Source: Pedobacter sp. (GTDB lineage Bacteria; Bacteroidota; Bacteroidia; Sphingobacteriales; Sphingobacteriaceae). Taken from it: 37,433 bases of DNA. The DNA is taken from NCBI GenBank assembly GCA_025351765.1, contig JANXVH010000003.1:1-37433 (forward strand). Direction: 5' to 3'. The position numbers and the translations under genes were made by a program. Numbering within the stretch: the stretch's first letter is position 1; each line of letters opens with the position of its first letter. The notes beneath the pieces are model-generated. The model was not told the origin of the DNA. It did no database searches and worked only from the letters and a program-made list of their open reading frames with translations. Shown here piece after piece: positions 17,682 to 25,984 of this stretch.

Positions 17682-19943
17682 ATGAAATCAAAACAACTCT
17701 TAATTGCACTCCTATTGCTAGCAAACGTTTCGTTTGCCCAACAGGCAGATCTGGTTGGCTATGTAAATACACTACAGGGAACCAACTCTAAACACGAACT
17801 TACAAGGGGTAATACGTATCCTACAACTGCATTGCCTTTTGGTATGCACACCTGGACGCCACAAACCGGTAAAAATGGCGACGGCTGGAAATACCAGTAT
17901 TTTATCGATAGGATACGTGGCTTTCAGCAAGCGCATCAATGCAGTTCCTGGACCAGAGATTACGCTGTATTTTCTTTAATGCCCATGACTGAGTTAGTGG
18001 TGGACGAAAACAAACGCGAAGCTAAATTTAGCCATGCTAATGAGATCGCTAAGCCAAATTATTATAAAGTACAATTCGACAATAAGATCATCACGGAGAT
18101 ATCTCCATCTGAAAGGGGCGCACATCTGCGTTTCAGCTATCCTAAAGGGGAGAAAAGTATCCTTGTTCTAGATGGGTATAACCGCACAAGCGGTGTTAAG
18201 ATTTTCCCAAAAGAAAGAAGGATTACTGGTTGGGTTAGTAATGGACAGGGATTTAAAAACGACTGGAAAAGCTATTTTGTAATAGAGTTTGATCAGCCTA
18301 TTAAGTCGTACGGCACCTGGGAGAACAAGAATAATACAATTATGGCAGATTCTTTATCCGCCGAAGGCCGTGGTAAAGGAGCTTATATAGAGTTTGCAGC
18401 GGGCACTAAGGTTCAGGTTAAAACTGCTTCTTCTTACATCAGTGCTGCGCAGGCAGATCTAAACCTAAAAAGAGAGCTGGGAGCCGACAAAAATTTAGAG
18501 CAAACCAAACAGAATGCTGCTGCGGTTTGGAATAAATCCTTAGGTCGCGTTGTAGTAGAAGGCAATTCAGAAGCAGACAAGGCAACTTTTTATTCTTGTT
18601 TTTTTAGGGCTAGCCTATTCTCCCGTAAATTCTATGAGATTGATGCAGCTGGAAAACCCTATTACTTTAGTCCGTACGACGGTCAGGTTCATCCAGGCTA
18701 TATGTTTACAGATACCGGTTTCTGGGATACCTTCCGTGCACAATTTCCTTTAAACACTTTAATGCAACCTGAGATGCATGGGCATTACATGCAAGCTATG
18801 ATTGATGCTTATAAACAATGCGGATGGCTTCCCTCATGGTCATTTCCAAGTGAGGGCGGTAGCATGATCGGCAATCATGCTATTTCCCTTCTGGCAGACG
18901 CATGGGCAAAGGGAATACGTACTTTTGATCCTAAAGAAGCGCTGGATGCTTATTATCATGAAGCCATGAACAAAGGCCCATGGGGGCCAGCAAATGGTCG
19001 TGACGGCGTTAAAGAATACAATGAGTTGGGCTACGTTCCATATCCTAAATATAGAGAATCAACTGCTAAAACACTCGAATATGCATATGACGATTATTGC
19101 GGATACGCTTTGGCAAAAATGACGGGCAATAAAAAGTACATGGAAATCTTCGAGAAACCCATGTACAATTACAAAAACGTATATGACCCATCTACAAGGT
19201 TTATGCGTGGTAAAGGAGCCGATGGAACTTGGACTAAAAACTTCGATCCAATTGAGTGGGGTGGTCCTTTTACTGAAGGAAACGCCTGGCATTACCACTG
19301 GTCTGTTTTTCAGGATACTAAAGGTCTTATTAACCTGATGGGTGGCAATAAGAACTTTACTGCCAAACTCGACTCTGTATTTACGGAGCCGAATAAAGTT
19401 AAAGTAGGCACCTACGGTGGAATGATTCATGAAATGACAGAAATGGTAATGGCAAATCTTGGTCAGTATGCTCATGGTAACCAACCTATCCAACACATGG
19501 TGTACTTATACAATTATGCCGGTCAACCCTGGAAAGCACAGGCGCATGCCCGAGAGGTGATGACTAAATTATATGATGCTACAGAGAATGGGTATCCTGG
19601 TGATGAAGATCAGGGTCAAACTTCTTCATGGTATGTATTGAGTGCATTAGGTTTTTATGGCGTTACACCCGGTACGGGAGAATATGTTTTAGGAAGCCCG
19701 ATGTTTAAAAAAATAACCCTTAATTTAGAGAATGGAAAGAAATTCGTTATCGAAGCTCCAGCCAACGATAAAAATCATGTTTATATCCAATCCGCGACAT
19801 TGAATGGGAAGGTGTATACCAAAAACTTTATCACACATGCCGATCTGACAAATGGAGGTATTTTAAAATTAGAAATGAGTAACAAACCAAATGAGCAAAG
19901 GGGCTTGCAAGAAGAAGACAAACCTTTTTCTCTAACCAAATAG
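17682..19943 (+). CDS. GH92 family alpha-mannosidase
   Basis: A calcium-dependent inverting exo-alpha-mannosidase, most members acting on alpha-1,2-linked mannose from N-glycans or yeast mannan. The 753-residue protein starts with a signal peptide (ending SFAQ) and has no lipobox. The N-terminal beta-sandwich (about 25-260) contains GLNGRNTYPTTALPFG-like residues and FQQAHQCSSWTRDYAVFSLMP. In the catalytic (alpha/alpha)6 barrel the probable general acid is Glu532 in FTEGNAWHYHW. The basic aspartates are Asp641 and Asp643 in GDEDQGQTSSWY, close to their positions in characterised Bacteroides enzymes. It is followed 4 bases later by a GH125 gene. Confidence 0.93.
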   Translation: MKSKQLLIALLLLANVSFAQQADLVGYVNTLQGTNSKHELTRGNTYPTTALPFGMHTWTPQTGKNGDGWKYQYFIDRIRGFQQAHQCSSWTRDYAVFSLMPMTELVVDENKREAKFSHANEIAKPNYYKVQFDNKIITEISPSERGAHLRFSYPKGEKSILVLDGYNRTSGVKIFPKERRITGWVSNGQGFKNDWKSYFVIEFDQPIKSYGTWENKNNTIMADSLSAEGRGKGAYIEFAAGTKVQVKTASSYISAAQADLNLKRELGADKNLEQTKQNAAAVWNKSLGRVVVEGNSEADKATFYSCFFRASLFSRKFYEIDAAGKPYYFSPYDGQVHPGYMFTDTGFWDTFRAQFPLNTLMQPEMHGHYMQAMIDAYKQCGWLPSWSFPSEGGSMIGNHAISLLADAWAKGIRTFDPKEALDAYYHEAMNKGPWGPANGRDGVKEYNELGYVPYPKYRESTAKTLEYAYDDYCGYALAKMTGNKKYMEIFEKPMYNYKNVYDPSTRFMRGKGADGTWTKNFDPIEWGGPFTEGNAWHYHWSVFQDTKGLINLMGGNKNFTAKLDSVFTEPNKVKVGTYGGMIHEMTEMVMANLGQYAHGNQPIQHMVYLYNYAGQPWKAQAHAREVMTKLYDATENGYPGDEDQGQTSSWYVLSALGFYGVTPGTGEYVLGSPMFKKITLNLENGKKFVIEAPANDKNHVYIQSATLNGKVYTKNFITHADLTNGGILKLEMSNKPNEQRGLQEEDKPFSLTK

Positions 19944-19947
19944 AAAT

Positions 19948-21363
19948 ATGAAAAGAAGAATTTTTTTACAAAACACAGGATTATTGGCAGCTGGTGTAAT
20001 GGCTAGCAAAGTGTCATTTGCAGCTGCTCCAGACTTTCCAGTAGTAAGGGTGGCGGCTTCACAAAGACACTTCCAAAGTAAAGCTGTAGACAGTGCAATC
20101 GCTGAGTTCCATAAAAATGTTAAGAACAAAGAATTGGGCTGGTTGTTTGAAAACTGCTTTCCAAATACGCTTGATACAACCGTTACCTATACAGAAAAAG
20201 ATGGTAAACACGATACCTATGTCATCACAGGGGATATCGATGCCATGTGGTTGCGCGATAGCACGGCACAAGTTACGCCATACCTTCAATTGATAAAAGG
20301 GGATAAGCAATTGCAGGACCTAATTGCCGGCGTGGTAAATCATCAGGTTAAAAGCATTATAAAAGATCCTTATGCCAATGCATTCTACGGAGATCCTAAT
20401 AAAGTAGGAGAGTGGAAAACCGATCATACCGATATGAAACCAGGGGTTCATGAACGTAAATGGGAAATTGATTCACTATGTTACCCAATCCGTTTAAGCT
20501 ACCAGTATTGGAAACTTACCGGAGATACCACACCATTTGATGCCACCTGGAGAGAAGCCATTTCAGTAATTGTAAAAACCTTTAAAGTTCAGCAACGTAA
20601 AGACGGACAAGGCCCTTATCATTTCCAACGCGAAACGATGTTCGCTACAGATACTACGCCACTAAGCGGCTATGGCTATCCTGTAAAACCAGTTGGATTA
20701 ATCTGCTCGGCTTTTAGGCCAAGTGATGATGCCACCATCTATAATTTCTTAGTGCCTTCTAACTTCTTCGCAGTAGTAAGTTTGAGACAAGCGGCAGAGA
20801 TTTTATCAGCAGTGCATAAAGACACTGCTTTAGTTGCAGAATGCAAGGCATTGGCCACAGAAGTAGAAACAGCATTGCAAAAACATGCAATTGTTAGTCA
20901 CCCAACTTTCGGTAAAGTATATGCTTTTGAAGTAAACGGTTACGGTAGTTTTAACATCATGGACGATGCCAACGTACCAAGCTTACTGGCCTTACCTTAT
21001 TTAGGAGCAGTAAAACCAAACGATCCTGTTTATATCAATACACGTAAATTGATTCTTTCCGCAGAAAACCCTTTTTACTTCCAGGGAACAGCGGCAAAAG
21101 GAATCGGTAGTCCGCATACCGGTATCAATAAAATTTGGCCTATTGCGGTAACTATGCAGGGATTAACCAGCAGCAGCGAAGCAGAAATTAAATCTTGTTT
21201 ACAGATATTGCAGAAATGCCATGCGGGAACAGGCTTTATGCACGAATCGTTTAATATGGATGATCCTTCTAAATTCAGCAGATCATGGTTTGCCTGGGCA
21301 AATACAATTTTCGGAGAATTCCTTTGGAAAGTTTACAAAGAAAAACCACATTTGCTAGCATAA
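19948..21363 (+). CDS. GH125 exo-alpha-1,6-mannosidase, Tat-type signal
   Basis: Inverting exo-acting alpha-1,6-mannosidase family known from bacteria that use host or fungal mannans. The 471-residue protein begins MKRRIFLQNTGLLAAGVMAS, where Arg3-Arg4 followed by I-F-L fit the twin-arginine consensus, so export in folded form is likely. Conserved segments include TGDIDAMWLRDSTAQV near residue 92, RREWEIDSLCYPIRL-like near 170 and the late stretch FMHESFNMDDPSKFSRSWFAW near 430. The start lies 4 bases after the GH92 stop, so the two enzymes are translated as a pair and probably trim mannan branches and backbone together. A strong terminator follows. Confidence 0.93.
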   Translation: MKRRIFLQNTGLLAAGVMASKVSFAAAPDFPVVRVAASQRHFQSKAVDSAIAEFHKNVKNKELGWLFENCFPNTLDTTVTYTEKDGKHDTYVITGDIDAMWLRDSTAQVTPYLQLIKGDKQLQDLIAGVVNHQVKSIIKDPYANAFYGDPNKVGEWKTDHTDMKPGVHERKWEIDSLCYPIRLSYQYWKLTGDTTPFDATWREAISVIVKTFKVQQRKDGQGPYHFQRETMFATDTTPLSGYGYPVKPVGLICSAFRPSDDATIYNFLVPSNFFAVVSLRQAAEILSAVHKDTALVAECKALATEVETALQKHAIVSHPTFGKVYAFEVNGYGSFNIMDDANVPSLLALPYLGAVKPNDPVYINTRKLILSAENPFYFQGTAAKGIGSPHTGINKIWPIAVTMQGLTSSSEAEIKSCLQILQKCHAGTGFMHESFNMDDPSKFSRSWFAWANTIFGEFLWKVYKEKPHLLA

Positions 21364-21373
21364 TATAGAAGCG

Positions 21374-21403
21374 ATAAAGGCTGTTCAATTGAGCAGCCTT
21401 TAT
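21374..21403. terminator. Bidirectional terminator after GH125
   Basis: ATAAAGGCTG (21374-21383) is perfectly complementary to CAGCCTTTAT (21394-21403) around a 10-base loop. It is 11 bases past the GH125 stop and 26 bases from the stop of the convergent serine hydrolase gene. Confidence 0.75.
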
Positions 21404-21428
21404 TACTTCTAATACCAGTTACAAAGCT

Positions 21429-22517
21429 TTACTCTATTGATTTGACCATTTCTCTGAACAATTTAAAAATACCCGCCTGCGCTTTGTCAGTCGCTGCATT
21501 AGCCATAATGATGTATGCAATATTCTTGTCTTTGTTAAGAAGCGTATACGTATAAAATGTGCCTGCAGAGCCTGCATGCTCAGAAGAATGTTTATCCGGT
21601 TTATTTACGTTTAACCAACCTATCGCATATTCCGGCAAGCCGTAGTGCAGGTAACTATAGGTCTGAGCCTTCAAAAAGTTGTTATTTCCTTCCAATCCAT
21701 CTAAGTGCATTTGAATAAGTTTTGCATAATCAGCAATAGGCATACAAATATCACCTGCAGGCTCAATCATGTTAAGGTTATAAGATGTAGCAGAGTCAAG
21801 AGGGGTGAGCACGTTATTTTCCAGCCAATGCCCGGATGGCTGGTTTTTTTCAGTTCTGTTTGGCCAACCGAACTTGTAGTTCAAGTGCAGCTTTTTGTTC
21901 AGCACATCATCAATTAACTCTTCCCATGTTTTGCCACTGGCTTGTTCAAGCATTAAAGCAGCAATGCTATAGCCAGCATTTGAGTAGGTATATGTATCGT
22001 TGTTCTTTGCAATGGGTTCGTTGGTAAGCAGGTAATATGCAAATAGCTTCCGCTGATCGGATTTAGTGCCCGCAAACTTAGGCAGGGTTTGAAATTCTGC
22101 GCCGCTGGTATAAGGTTTTATCCGTGCACGGTGCGAAAGCAACTGGGCTAAAGTAACCTCGTAATAGGCTGGATTTGCAGCAGCCTTCCAGCCGGGAAGT
22201 ATCGCAAATAGTTTAGCTGTCCAGCTTATCTTTTTCTGCTCAACAAGGTATGCGGCGACAAGTCCTGTTATTGCTTTGGTGTTAGATCCCAGGTGAAAAT
22301 AATCGCTTGGCAGTGCCTTTGTCTCATCATTTTTTAAGGTATTGCGGTGAAATCCTAGCGTATTCGTCGTTAAGATGGAATCGGATGTGAGGATCGCATA
22401 AGCCATTTCTGGGATTTCACTGGCAATGCGCAAACTATCCGCAGTTTTAAGGAGGCTTTGCGCATTTAATGAATTTGAAAAAAGAATAAATAGTATAACG
22501 ACTAGCGCCTGTTTCAT
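21429..22517 (-). CDS. Serine hydrolase, beta-lactamase class C-like
   Basis: A 362-residue exported member of the class C beta-lactamase/penicillin-binding protein/esterase superfamily (Pfam Beta-lactamase). A signal peptide ends at about residue 19 (SLNAQ). The catalytic SxxK is Ser78-Lys81 in HLGSNTKAITG. The YxN motif is YSNAGYSIA. The third motif appears as HAGSAGTFYT near the C-terminus. Members range from peptidases to esterases; nothing indicates antibiotic hydrolysis. Its ATG overlaps the stop of the DUF2807 gene by one base (TAATG on the minus strand), so the two are translationally coupled. Confidence 0.88.
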   Translation of the reverse strand: MKQALVVILFILFSNSLNAQSLLKTADSLRIASEIPEMAYAILTSDSILTTNTLGFHRNTLKNDETKALPSDYFHLGSNTKAITGLVAAYLVEQKKISWTAKLFAILPGWKAAANPAYYEVTLAQLLSHRARIKPYTSGAEFQTLPKFAGTKSDQRKLFAYYLLTNEPIAKNNDTYTYSNAGYSIAALMLEQASGKTWEELIDDVLNKKLHLNYKFGWPNRTEKNQPSGHWLENNVLTPLDSATSYNLNMIEPAGDICMPIADYAKLIQMHLDGLEGNNNFLKAQTYSYLHYGLPEYAIGWLNVNKPDKHSSEHAGSAGTFYTYTLLNKDKNIAYIIMANAATDKAQAGIFKLFREMVKSIE

Positions 22518-23248
22518 TAGATTTTCGTTACCCCTCCAGATCCAAGAACACGTTGCTCCACATTTGGGTTGCCACTGTAGTAGACACGACCAGAGCCACT
22601 TACCAATGCTTTGATGTTGCCGTCTACTTTTACATTTACAGATCCCGAGCCGCTAATGCGGGTATCCAGATCAACAAGTTCCATTGTTTTAGCATTGAAT
22701 TTACCTGATCCGCTTAAAGTAACACTTGCTTTATCTGCCTTGCCTTTCAGATCAAGCATGCCAGATCCGCTTATTACACTGGTTAGCTTATCTGCATCTA
22801 TTTTGGCCGTAATGCTTCCTGATCCACTTAACGTAGTCGTAAGTGCTTCTGCTAACACAGTTCCATTCACTTTAATACTTCCATCACCACTCATGGTTAA
22901 GCTGATGATGTTTTTTGCTGATACACGTGCTATAATTTTCTTGTTCTCATATTTATGAGCCCAGCTGGTCCAGCTTGTTTTAGGTCTTATAACCAATACA
23001 CCGCCCTTAACTTCAGATATTAAAGTCGAGGTGGCCTCGGCGTCACCTTCAAATTTTAAACCTTCAGTGGTACCAATTGTGATAAGTACCTCAATTGGTC
23101 CACCCGCTGCAACACCACTGAAATTTTTCACATCTCTTTGATCTTGAAGAGGAGCTGTAGTGCTAATATTGATTGATGTTCCCGCTAAAGCGTTTACTGT
23201 TGGACTGACTAAAGCAACTGCAAATAAGATAGAAAGTAGTTTTTTCAT
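22517..23248 (-). CDS. DUF2807 (head GIN) auto-transporter adhesin-like domain protein
   Basis: A 243-residue secreted protein with a signal peptide of about 22 residues. The domain starts VKNFSGVAAGGPIEVLITIG, the classic opening of DUF2807. It then builds a right-handed beta-solenoid with recurring SGSG or SGDG turns, at least seven of them through SGSGRVYYSG. Function is unknown; domains of this type occur widely in Bacteroidota. It begins a two-gene unit with the serine hydrolase, sharing a TAATG junction. Confidence 0.9.
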   Translation of the reverse strand: MKKLLSILFAVALVSPTVNALAGTSINISTTAPLQDQRDVKNFSGVAAGGPIEVLITIGTTEGLKFEGDAEATSTLISEVKGGVLVIRPKTSWTSWAHKYENKKIIARVSAKNIISLTMSGDGSIKVNGTVLAEALTTTLSGSGSITAKIDADKLTSVISGSGMLDLKGKADKASVTLSGSGKFNAKTMELVDLDTRISGSGSVNVKVDGNIKALVSGSGRVYYSGNPNVEQRVLGSGGVTKI

Positions 23249-23357
23249 AGTAACGAACTTAGGGTTAAAGATAAGAATTGAACATTATAATTCCTGATTT
23301 GTTATAAGACGCATAAAATAATTAAAAGTTGCATCCCTAATCTATTTAAATATTTAA

Positions 23358-23388
23358 TTTGCAGCCTTTCTAAATTTAGTTACTTTTG
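23358..23388 (+). promoter_or_regulatory. Promoter of tRNA-Ala, exact Bacteroidota consensus
   Basis: TTTG (23358-23361), 19 bases, then TACTTTTG (23381-23388) match TTTG-N19-TAnnTTTG exactly. The -7 element ends 8 bases before the mature tRNA, so transcription would begin at or just before the tRNA 5' end. Confidence 0.8.
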
Positions 23389-23396
23389 CCACCCAC

Positions 23397-23470
23397 GGGG
23401 GATTAGCTCATTTGGCTAGAGCGCTTCGCTGGCAGTGAAGAGGTGATCGGTTCGAATCCGATATTCTCCA
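23397..23470 (+). tRNA. tRNA-Ala (anticodon GGC)
   Basis: A 74-base tRNA. The acceptor stem GGGGGAT pairs with ATTCTCC (two G-U pairs). The D stem is GCTC/GAGC. The anticodon stem CTTCG/TGAAG holds the loop CTGGCAG with anticodon GGC. The T arm is ATCGG-TTCGAAT-CCGAT, and the discriminator base is A. The bases after it are CCC, not CCA, so the encoded tail is not a complete CCA. The last 14 bases of the gene are part of the 16-bp direct repeat found again at 26422-26437. Confidence 0.95.
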
Positions 23471-23472
23471 CC
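23457..23472 (+). repeat. Left attachment-site repeat (within tRNA-Ala)
   Basis: The 16-bp sequence TCCGATATTCTCCACC, identical to 26422-26437, lies across the end of the tRNA-Ala T arm, the acceptor stem and the discriminator base. The flanks differ (AATCC before and CC after, against CTC before and AAA after), so identity stops sharply at both ends. Confidence 0.8.
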
Positions 23473-23483
23473 CCACTAAATTG

Positions 23484-23515
23484 AGCCCTTAAATATAGTT
23501 TTAAGGGCTTTTTTT
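23484..23515 (+). terminator. Terminator downstream of tRNA-Ala
   Basis: AGCCCTTAAA (23484-23493) pairs with TTTAAGGGCT (23500-23509), followed by a further run of T residues to 23515. It begins 13 bases after the tRNA and lies on the island side of the junction, so the island itself supplies transcription termination for the tRNA gene. Confidence 0.8.
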
Positions 23516-23631
23516 ATGATTGAAATCAAGTATTTTGGCTAATCTTAGTGGAAATTAGGACGATTTTAGGACTCTTAATTGTTAGATAAAAGTTGGCTAT
23601 TTGGCTCCTTTGCTGTTATTATTGATAATTT

Positions 23632-23940
23632 CTAATCTTTTTTATCACTAATTTCATTTGCACGTTGCGCTATCTTTTCTTTTTTGCTCAGTTTTTGTGG
23701 GTTTTTAGGGTTTAGCACCTCCTGAAGTATTTCTTTAGCTAAATCTTTAATATCGTCGTTTTTTGTCAATTCTGCCTTTATTCTCGCTTTAATAGATTCA
23801 TCTAGTTGAATACTTAATTCTAATATCTTCAGTTCTTTTTCAAGTTCTTTATTTGCCTTTTCTACTTTCTCCTTCTTAATGATATCCACATATTCATAAA
23901 AACTTTTGGTTTTACGTTTTAGTTCTTCATTGTCCATCAT
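23632..23940 (-). CDS. Small coiled-coil protein of the island
   Basis: A 102-residue, Lys/Glu-rich protein starting MMDNEELKRKTKSFYEYVD. Residues 20-60 have heptad-like leucine and isoleucine spacing (KELEKELKILELSIQLDE), which suggests a coiled coil. A second basic and acidic helix and a polar tail ending SDKKD follow. The first of two consecutive ATG codons (23940) is used; a TTG precedes it. There is no signal peptide and no family is recognised. It is transcribed towards the tRNA and is the first gene in from the island's left edge. Confidence 0.6.
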   Translation of the reverse strand: MMDNEELKRKTKSFYEYVDIIKKEKVEKANKELEKELKILELSIQLDESIKARIKAELTKNDDIKDLAKEILQEVLNPKNPQKLSKKEKIAQRANEISDKKD

Positions 23941-24160
23941 CAAATTTAATTCATTTTACAATTAAAGAAAAGCGATCATTTAGGATTGGATAGTCTATAC
24001 GGTGTTAAGGTAATATCTGAAAATTTTTTGAAATTTTTTTTGGTATGTTGCGAATGGGGTAGGGTCATATTAAAGAAAATCCGCTGATTTTATTCTAATA
24101 AAGGATACAAAAGACGAAAATTGAAAAGGTTTTGGGATGTCACGATATTTATGGTAAAGC

Positions 24161-24331
24161 ATGAAACCTAGAAACCAAGGCAGACCTATTACGAAATCGA
24201 TAGTTGTAGACGTTGAAAAACTGGCAAAACAAAATCTTACTGCAAAGCAAATAGGTCTAAAAATTGGGCGCTCAGAATCCGCAGTCCACAATATTTTCAG
24301 GTTATATAACATAAAAAGAAAAAAATGGTAA
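24161..24331 (+). CDS. 56-residue helix-turn-helix protein
   Basis: Starts MKPRNQGRPITKSIVVDVEK and ends IKRKKW. Residues 16-48 form an HTH: LAKQNLTAKQIGLKIGRSES is the helix-turn-helix core, with a basic N-terminal arm containing GRP, the minor-groove motif seen before the HTH of Hin-type invertases and many transposases. The C-terminal helix is basic and aromatic. It may be a stand-alone DNA-binding protein, an Arc-size repressor-like regulator, or the surviving DNA-binding tail of a recombinase. The 600 bases between it and the next plus-strand gene contain the arsC pseudogene on the other strand. Confidence 0.5.
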   Translation: MKPRNQGRPITKSIVVDVEKLAKQNLTAKQIGLKIGRSESAVHNIFRLYNIKRKKW

Positions 24332-24471
24332 TATCAGTAAGTGATCTAACCATTTGAGCAGAATTTGTACCGAAATCCCCATATTTCAATTGACACCTCT
24401 TGATATATCATCCATAATTCATAGGTTATGATAGGGGAATGTAGCAGTTTTGATAGGATTAATCGTACGAT

Positions 24472-24859
24472 CTAAAGCCGTTCCGCAATAAATTGTTTAC
24501 AATGCTCTTTGATTACTTTTTTACTACTCCAAATTCTTTTTGTACTTCTTCTTCTGTTCCTACTAGCTTAGCAGAGTCTTTAAAGTTTTGATGAAAGCGT
24601 TGTGCGTCGGTTGGTAAATATGGGCAATTCTGTTTAGCGTTATCGCGCAAAGTAATTACGTAATCAAACTTTATGTTTAGGAATTGATTAACATTATTCG
24701 AATTGTGAGGATATATGTCGGTGCAGTCTTCCTGCATTGTTTTTATGGCTTTAGGAATTACGCCATGTATTTCTATGTCTGCACAATAACGTTTGCTTTA
24801 TCGCCTACTAAGTGTCTTAGGTAGCCTTTTGCCTGACTTCTACAACTGTTTCTTGGGCA
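24472..24859 (-). pseudogene. arsC: arsC arsenate reductase, two frameshifts
   Basis: Three frames together spell a nearly full thioredoxin-coupled arsenate reductase of the low-molecular-weight phosphatase fold. From 24859 the first frame gives CPRNSCRSQAKGYLRHLVGD (the P-loop C-x5-R is kept but changed from the usual CTGNSCRS). A shift near 24785 leads to ADIEIHGVIPKAIKTMQED and then NNVNQFLNIKFDYVITLRDN. A second shift in an A-run near 24518 leads to VIKEHCKQFIAERL and a TAG at 24472-24474. The second redox cysteine, in the usual VITVCDNA, is Arg here (VITLRDNA). The start is also lost. The gene cannot make an active enzyme. Confidence 0.8.
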
Positions 24860-24954
24860 TGGATTTTTAAGCTAAGTGGTGTGGATAAATTATAAAAATT
24901 AATATTTTTCCACTTGTTAACTTTGGGAAGCCTTTTTCTGGTATACTTTAAAAA

Positions 24955-25950
24955 ATGGATTACAACGAAACGCAAGGGATCATAAATAAGCTTAAATCTT
25001 TAAATTTAGAAGAGGTTTCTAACGAAGAAGTAAAAGAGCTTCTTCGTGCTATAATTTATATTCCTCTTCCAGTTGTTTATCTTAATAGTGGAGTGAAAAT
25101 TATTAGGTGTCGCACCATATCTGTATCTAAAGATAAGTTTGAACAGAAACGAATTTACTGCACTTATGCAGAGTTTTCCAATCCAAAAAGAAAAAAGTTC
25201 TATTGCATCGGAAGAGCAAATAGTGAAGATACGACTGTTCTTTATGGCGGGATTGAATCTAAGGTTATGAATGGATTTAGTACCGCCTGTTTGGAACTTG
25301 TGCCAACCTCGGCTCATGAACATGATGCTGAGAGAGACCTTGACTTCAAAGTCCTTAATTTGGTAGCAGGTATCTGGATAGTACAAAGACCTATTCCTAT
25401 CGTGATATTAGGCAGTTTAAGTGACGATTATATAAATCTTAATTCAGTGGGGCATGAGCGACAAAAGATAATTAATGACTTCTTAGAAAAAAACCCACAG
25501 AACGCAGATATAGTGCGTTTAGTGGATGAGTTTTTAGGTAAGGAATTTTCAAAAGATGTGCAAAAAGGGGAGGAGTATAATTATAAGATATCTGCTAATT
25601 ATGTGGATTTATTACAGGAAATTAAAATGTTCAAAGGTGTAATTTATCCTAGTATAAAGTCTAATGGTGCAGGGATTAATATTGCGATCTTTCCTAAAAA
25701 CGTAAGGAACAAGTATATTAAACTGGTTCACGGTGTTTATTCCATTTTCTATAATAGAAATAACAATTGCATTAATGACTATCCTCTAAAAGGGGAATAC
25801 GTTGATGGAAAAATCAGATGGAAAGAAAACTTTGAGCAGTATAAAACACCCATTGTGATGAGGGACTATTATAACGGTACTTCTAATGATGACAGTTTTA
25901 AAAAACATATCCCTATGGTTGATTTAGGTCAGCCTATCAAATCAGAATAG
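24955..25950 (+). CDS. RES-domain-like protein, no recognised antitoxin partner
   Basis: A 331-residue cytoplasmic protein. An N-terminal helical extension of about 45 residues precedes a region reading IRCRTISVS, CIGRANSEDTTVLYGG and STACLELV. Later come VAGIWIVQRPIPI and KGVIYPSIKSNGAGINIAIFP. This order (Arg, then GR-A-N with LYGG, then A-x-x-E, and a C-terminal IYPS-x-x-G-x-G-x-N) resembles RES-domain proteins. Characterised RES toxins degrade NAD+. The usual partner, an Xre/MbcA-type antitoxin with a DUF2384 domain, is not recognisable next to it. An exact TAACTTTG -7 element lies at 24918-24925, but the -33 is poor. The family call is from memory and is moderately certain. Confidence 0.6.
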   Translation: MDYNETQGIINKLKSLNLEEVSNEEVKELLRAIIYIPLPVVYLNSGVKIIRCRTISVSKDKFEQKRIYCTYAEFSNPKRKKFYCIGRANSEDTTVLYGGIESKVMNGFSTACLELVPTSAHEHDAERDLDFKVLNLVAGIWIVQRPIPIVILGSLSDDYINLNSVGHERQKIINDFLEKNPQNADIVRLVDEFLGKEFSKDVQKGEEYNYKISANYVDLLQEIKMFKGVIYPSIKSNGAGINIAIFPKNVRNKYIKLVHGVYSIFYNRNNNCINDYPLKGEYVDGKIRWKENFEQYKTPIVMRDYYNGTSNDDSFKKHIPMVDLGQPIKSE

Positions 25951-25984
25951 TTAGAGGTATCTTATGATTTAGTATTAAAGTAGT

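Noticed and set aside
21429..22517. Antibiotic-resistance beta-lactamase
   Set aside because: The SxxK and YxN motifs fit the broad class C-like serine hydrolase superfamily; the context gives no resistance link.
24070..24312. An 80-codon minus-strand frame in the island
   Set aside because: It is the antisense of the 56-residue HTH gene, whose sequence is far more protein-like.
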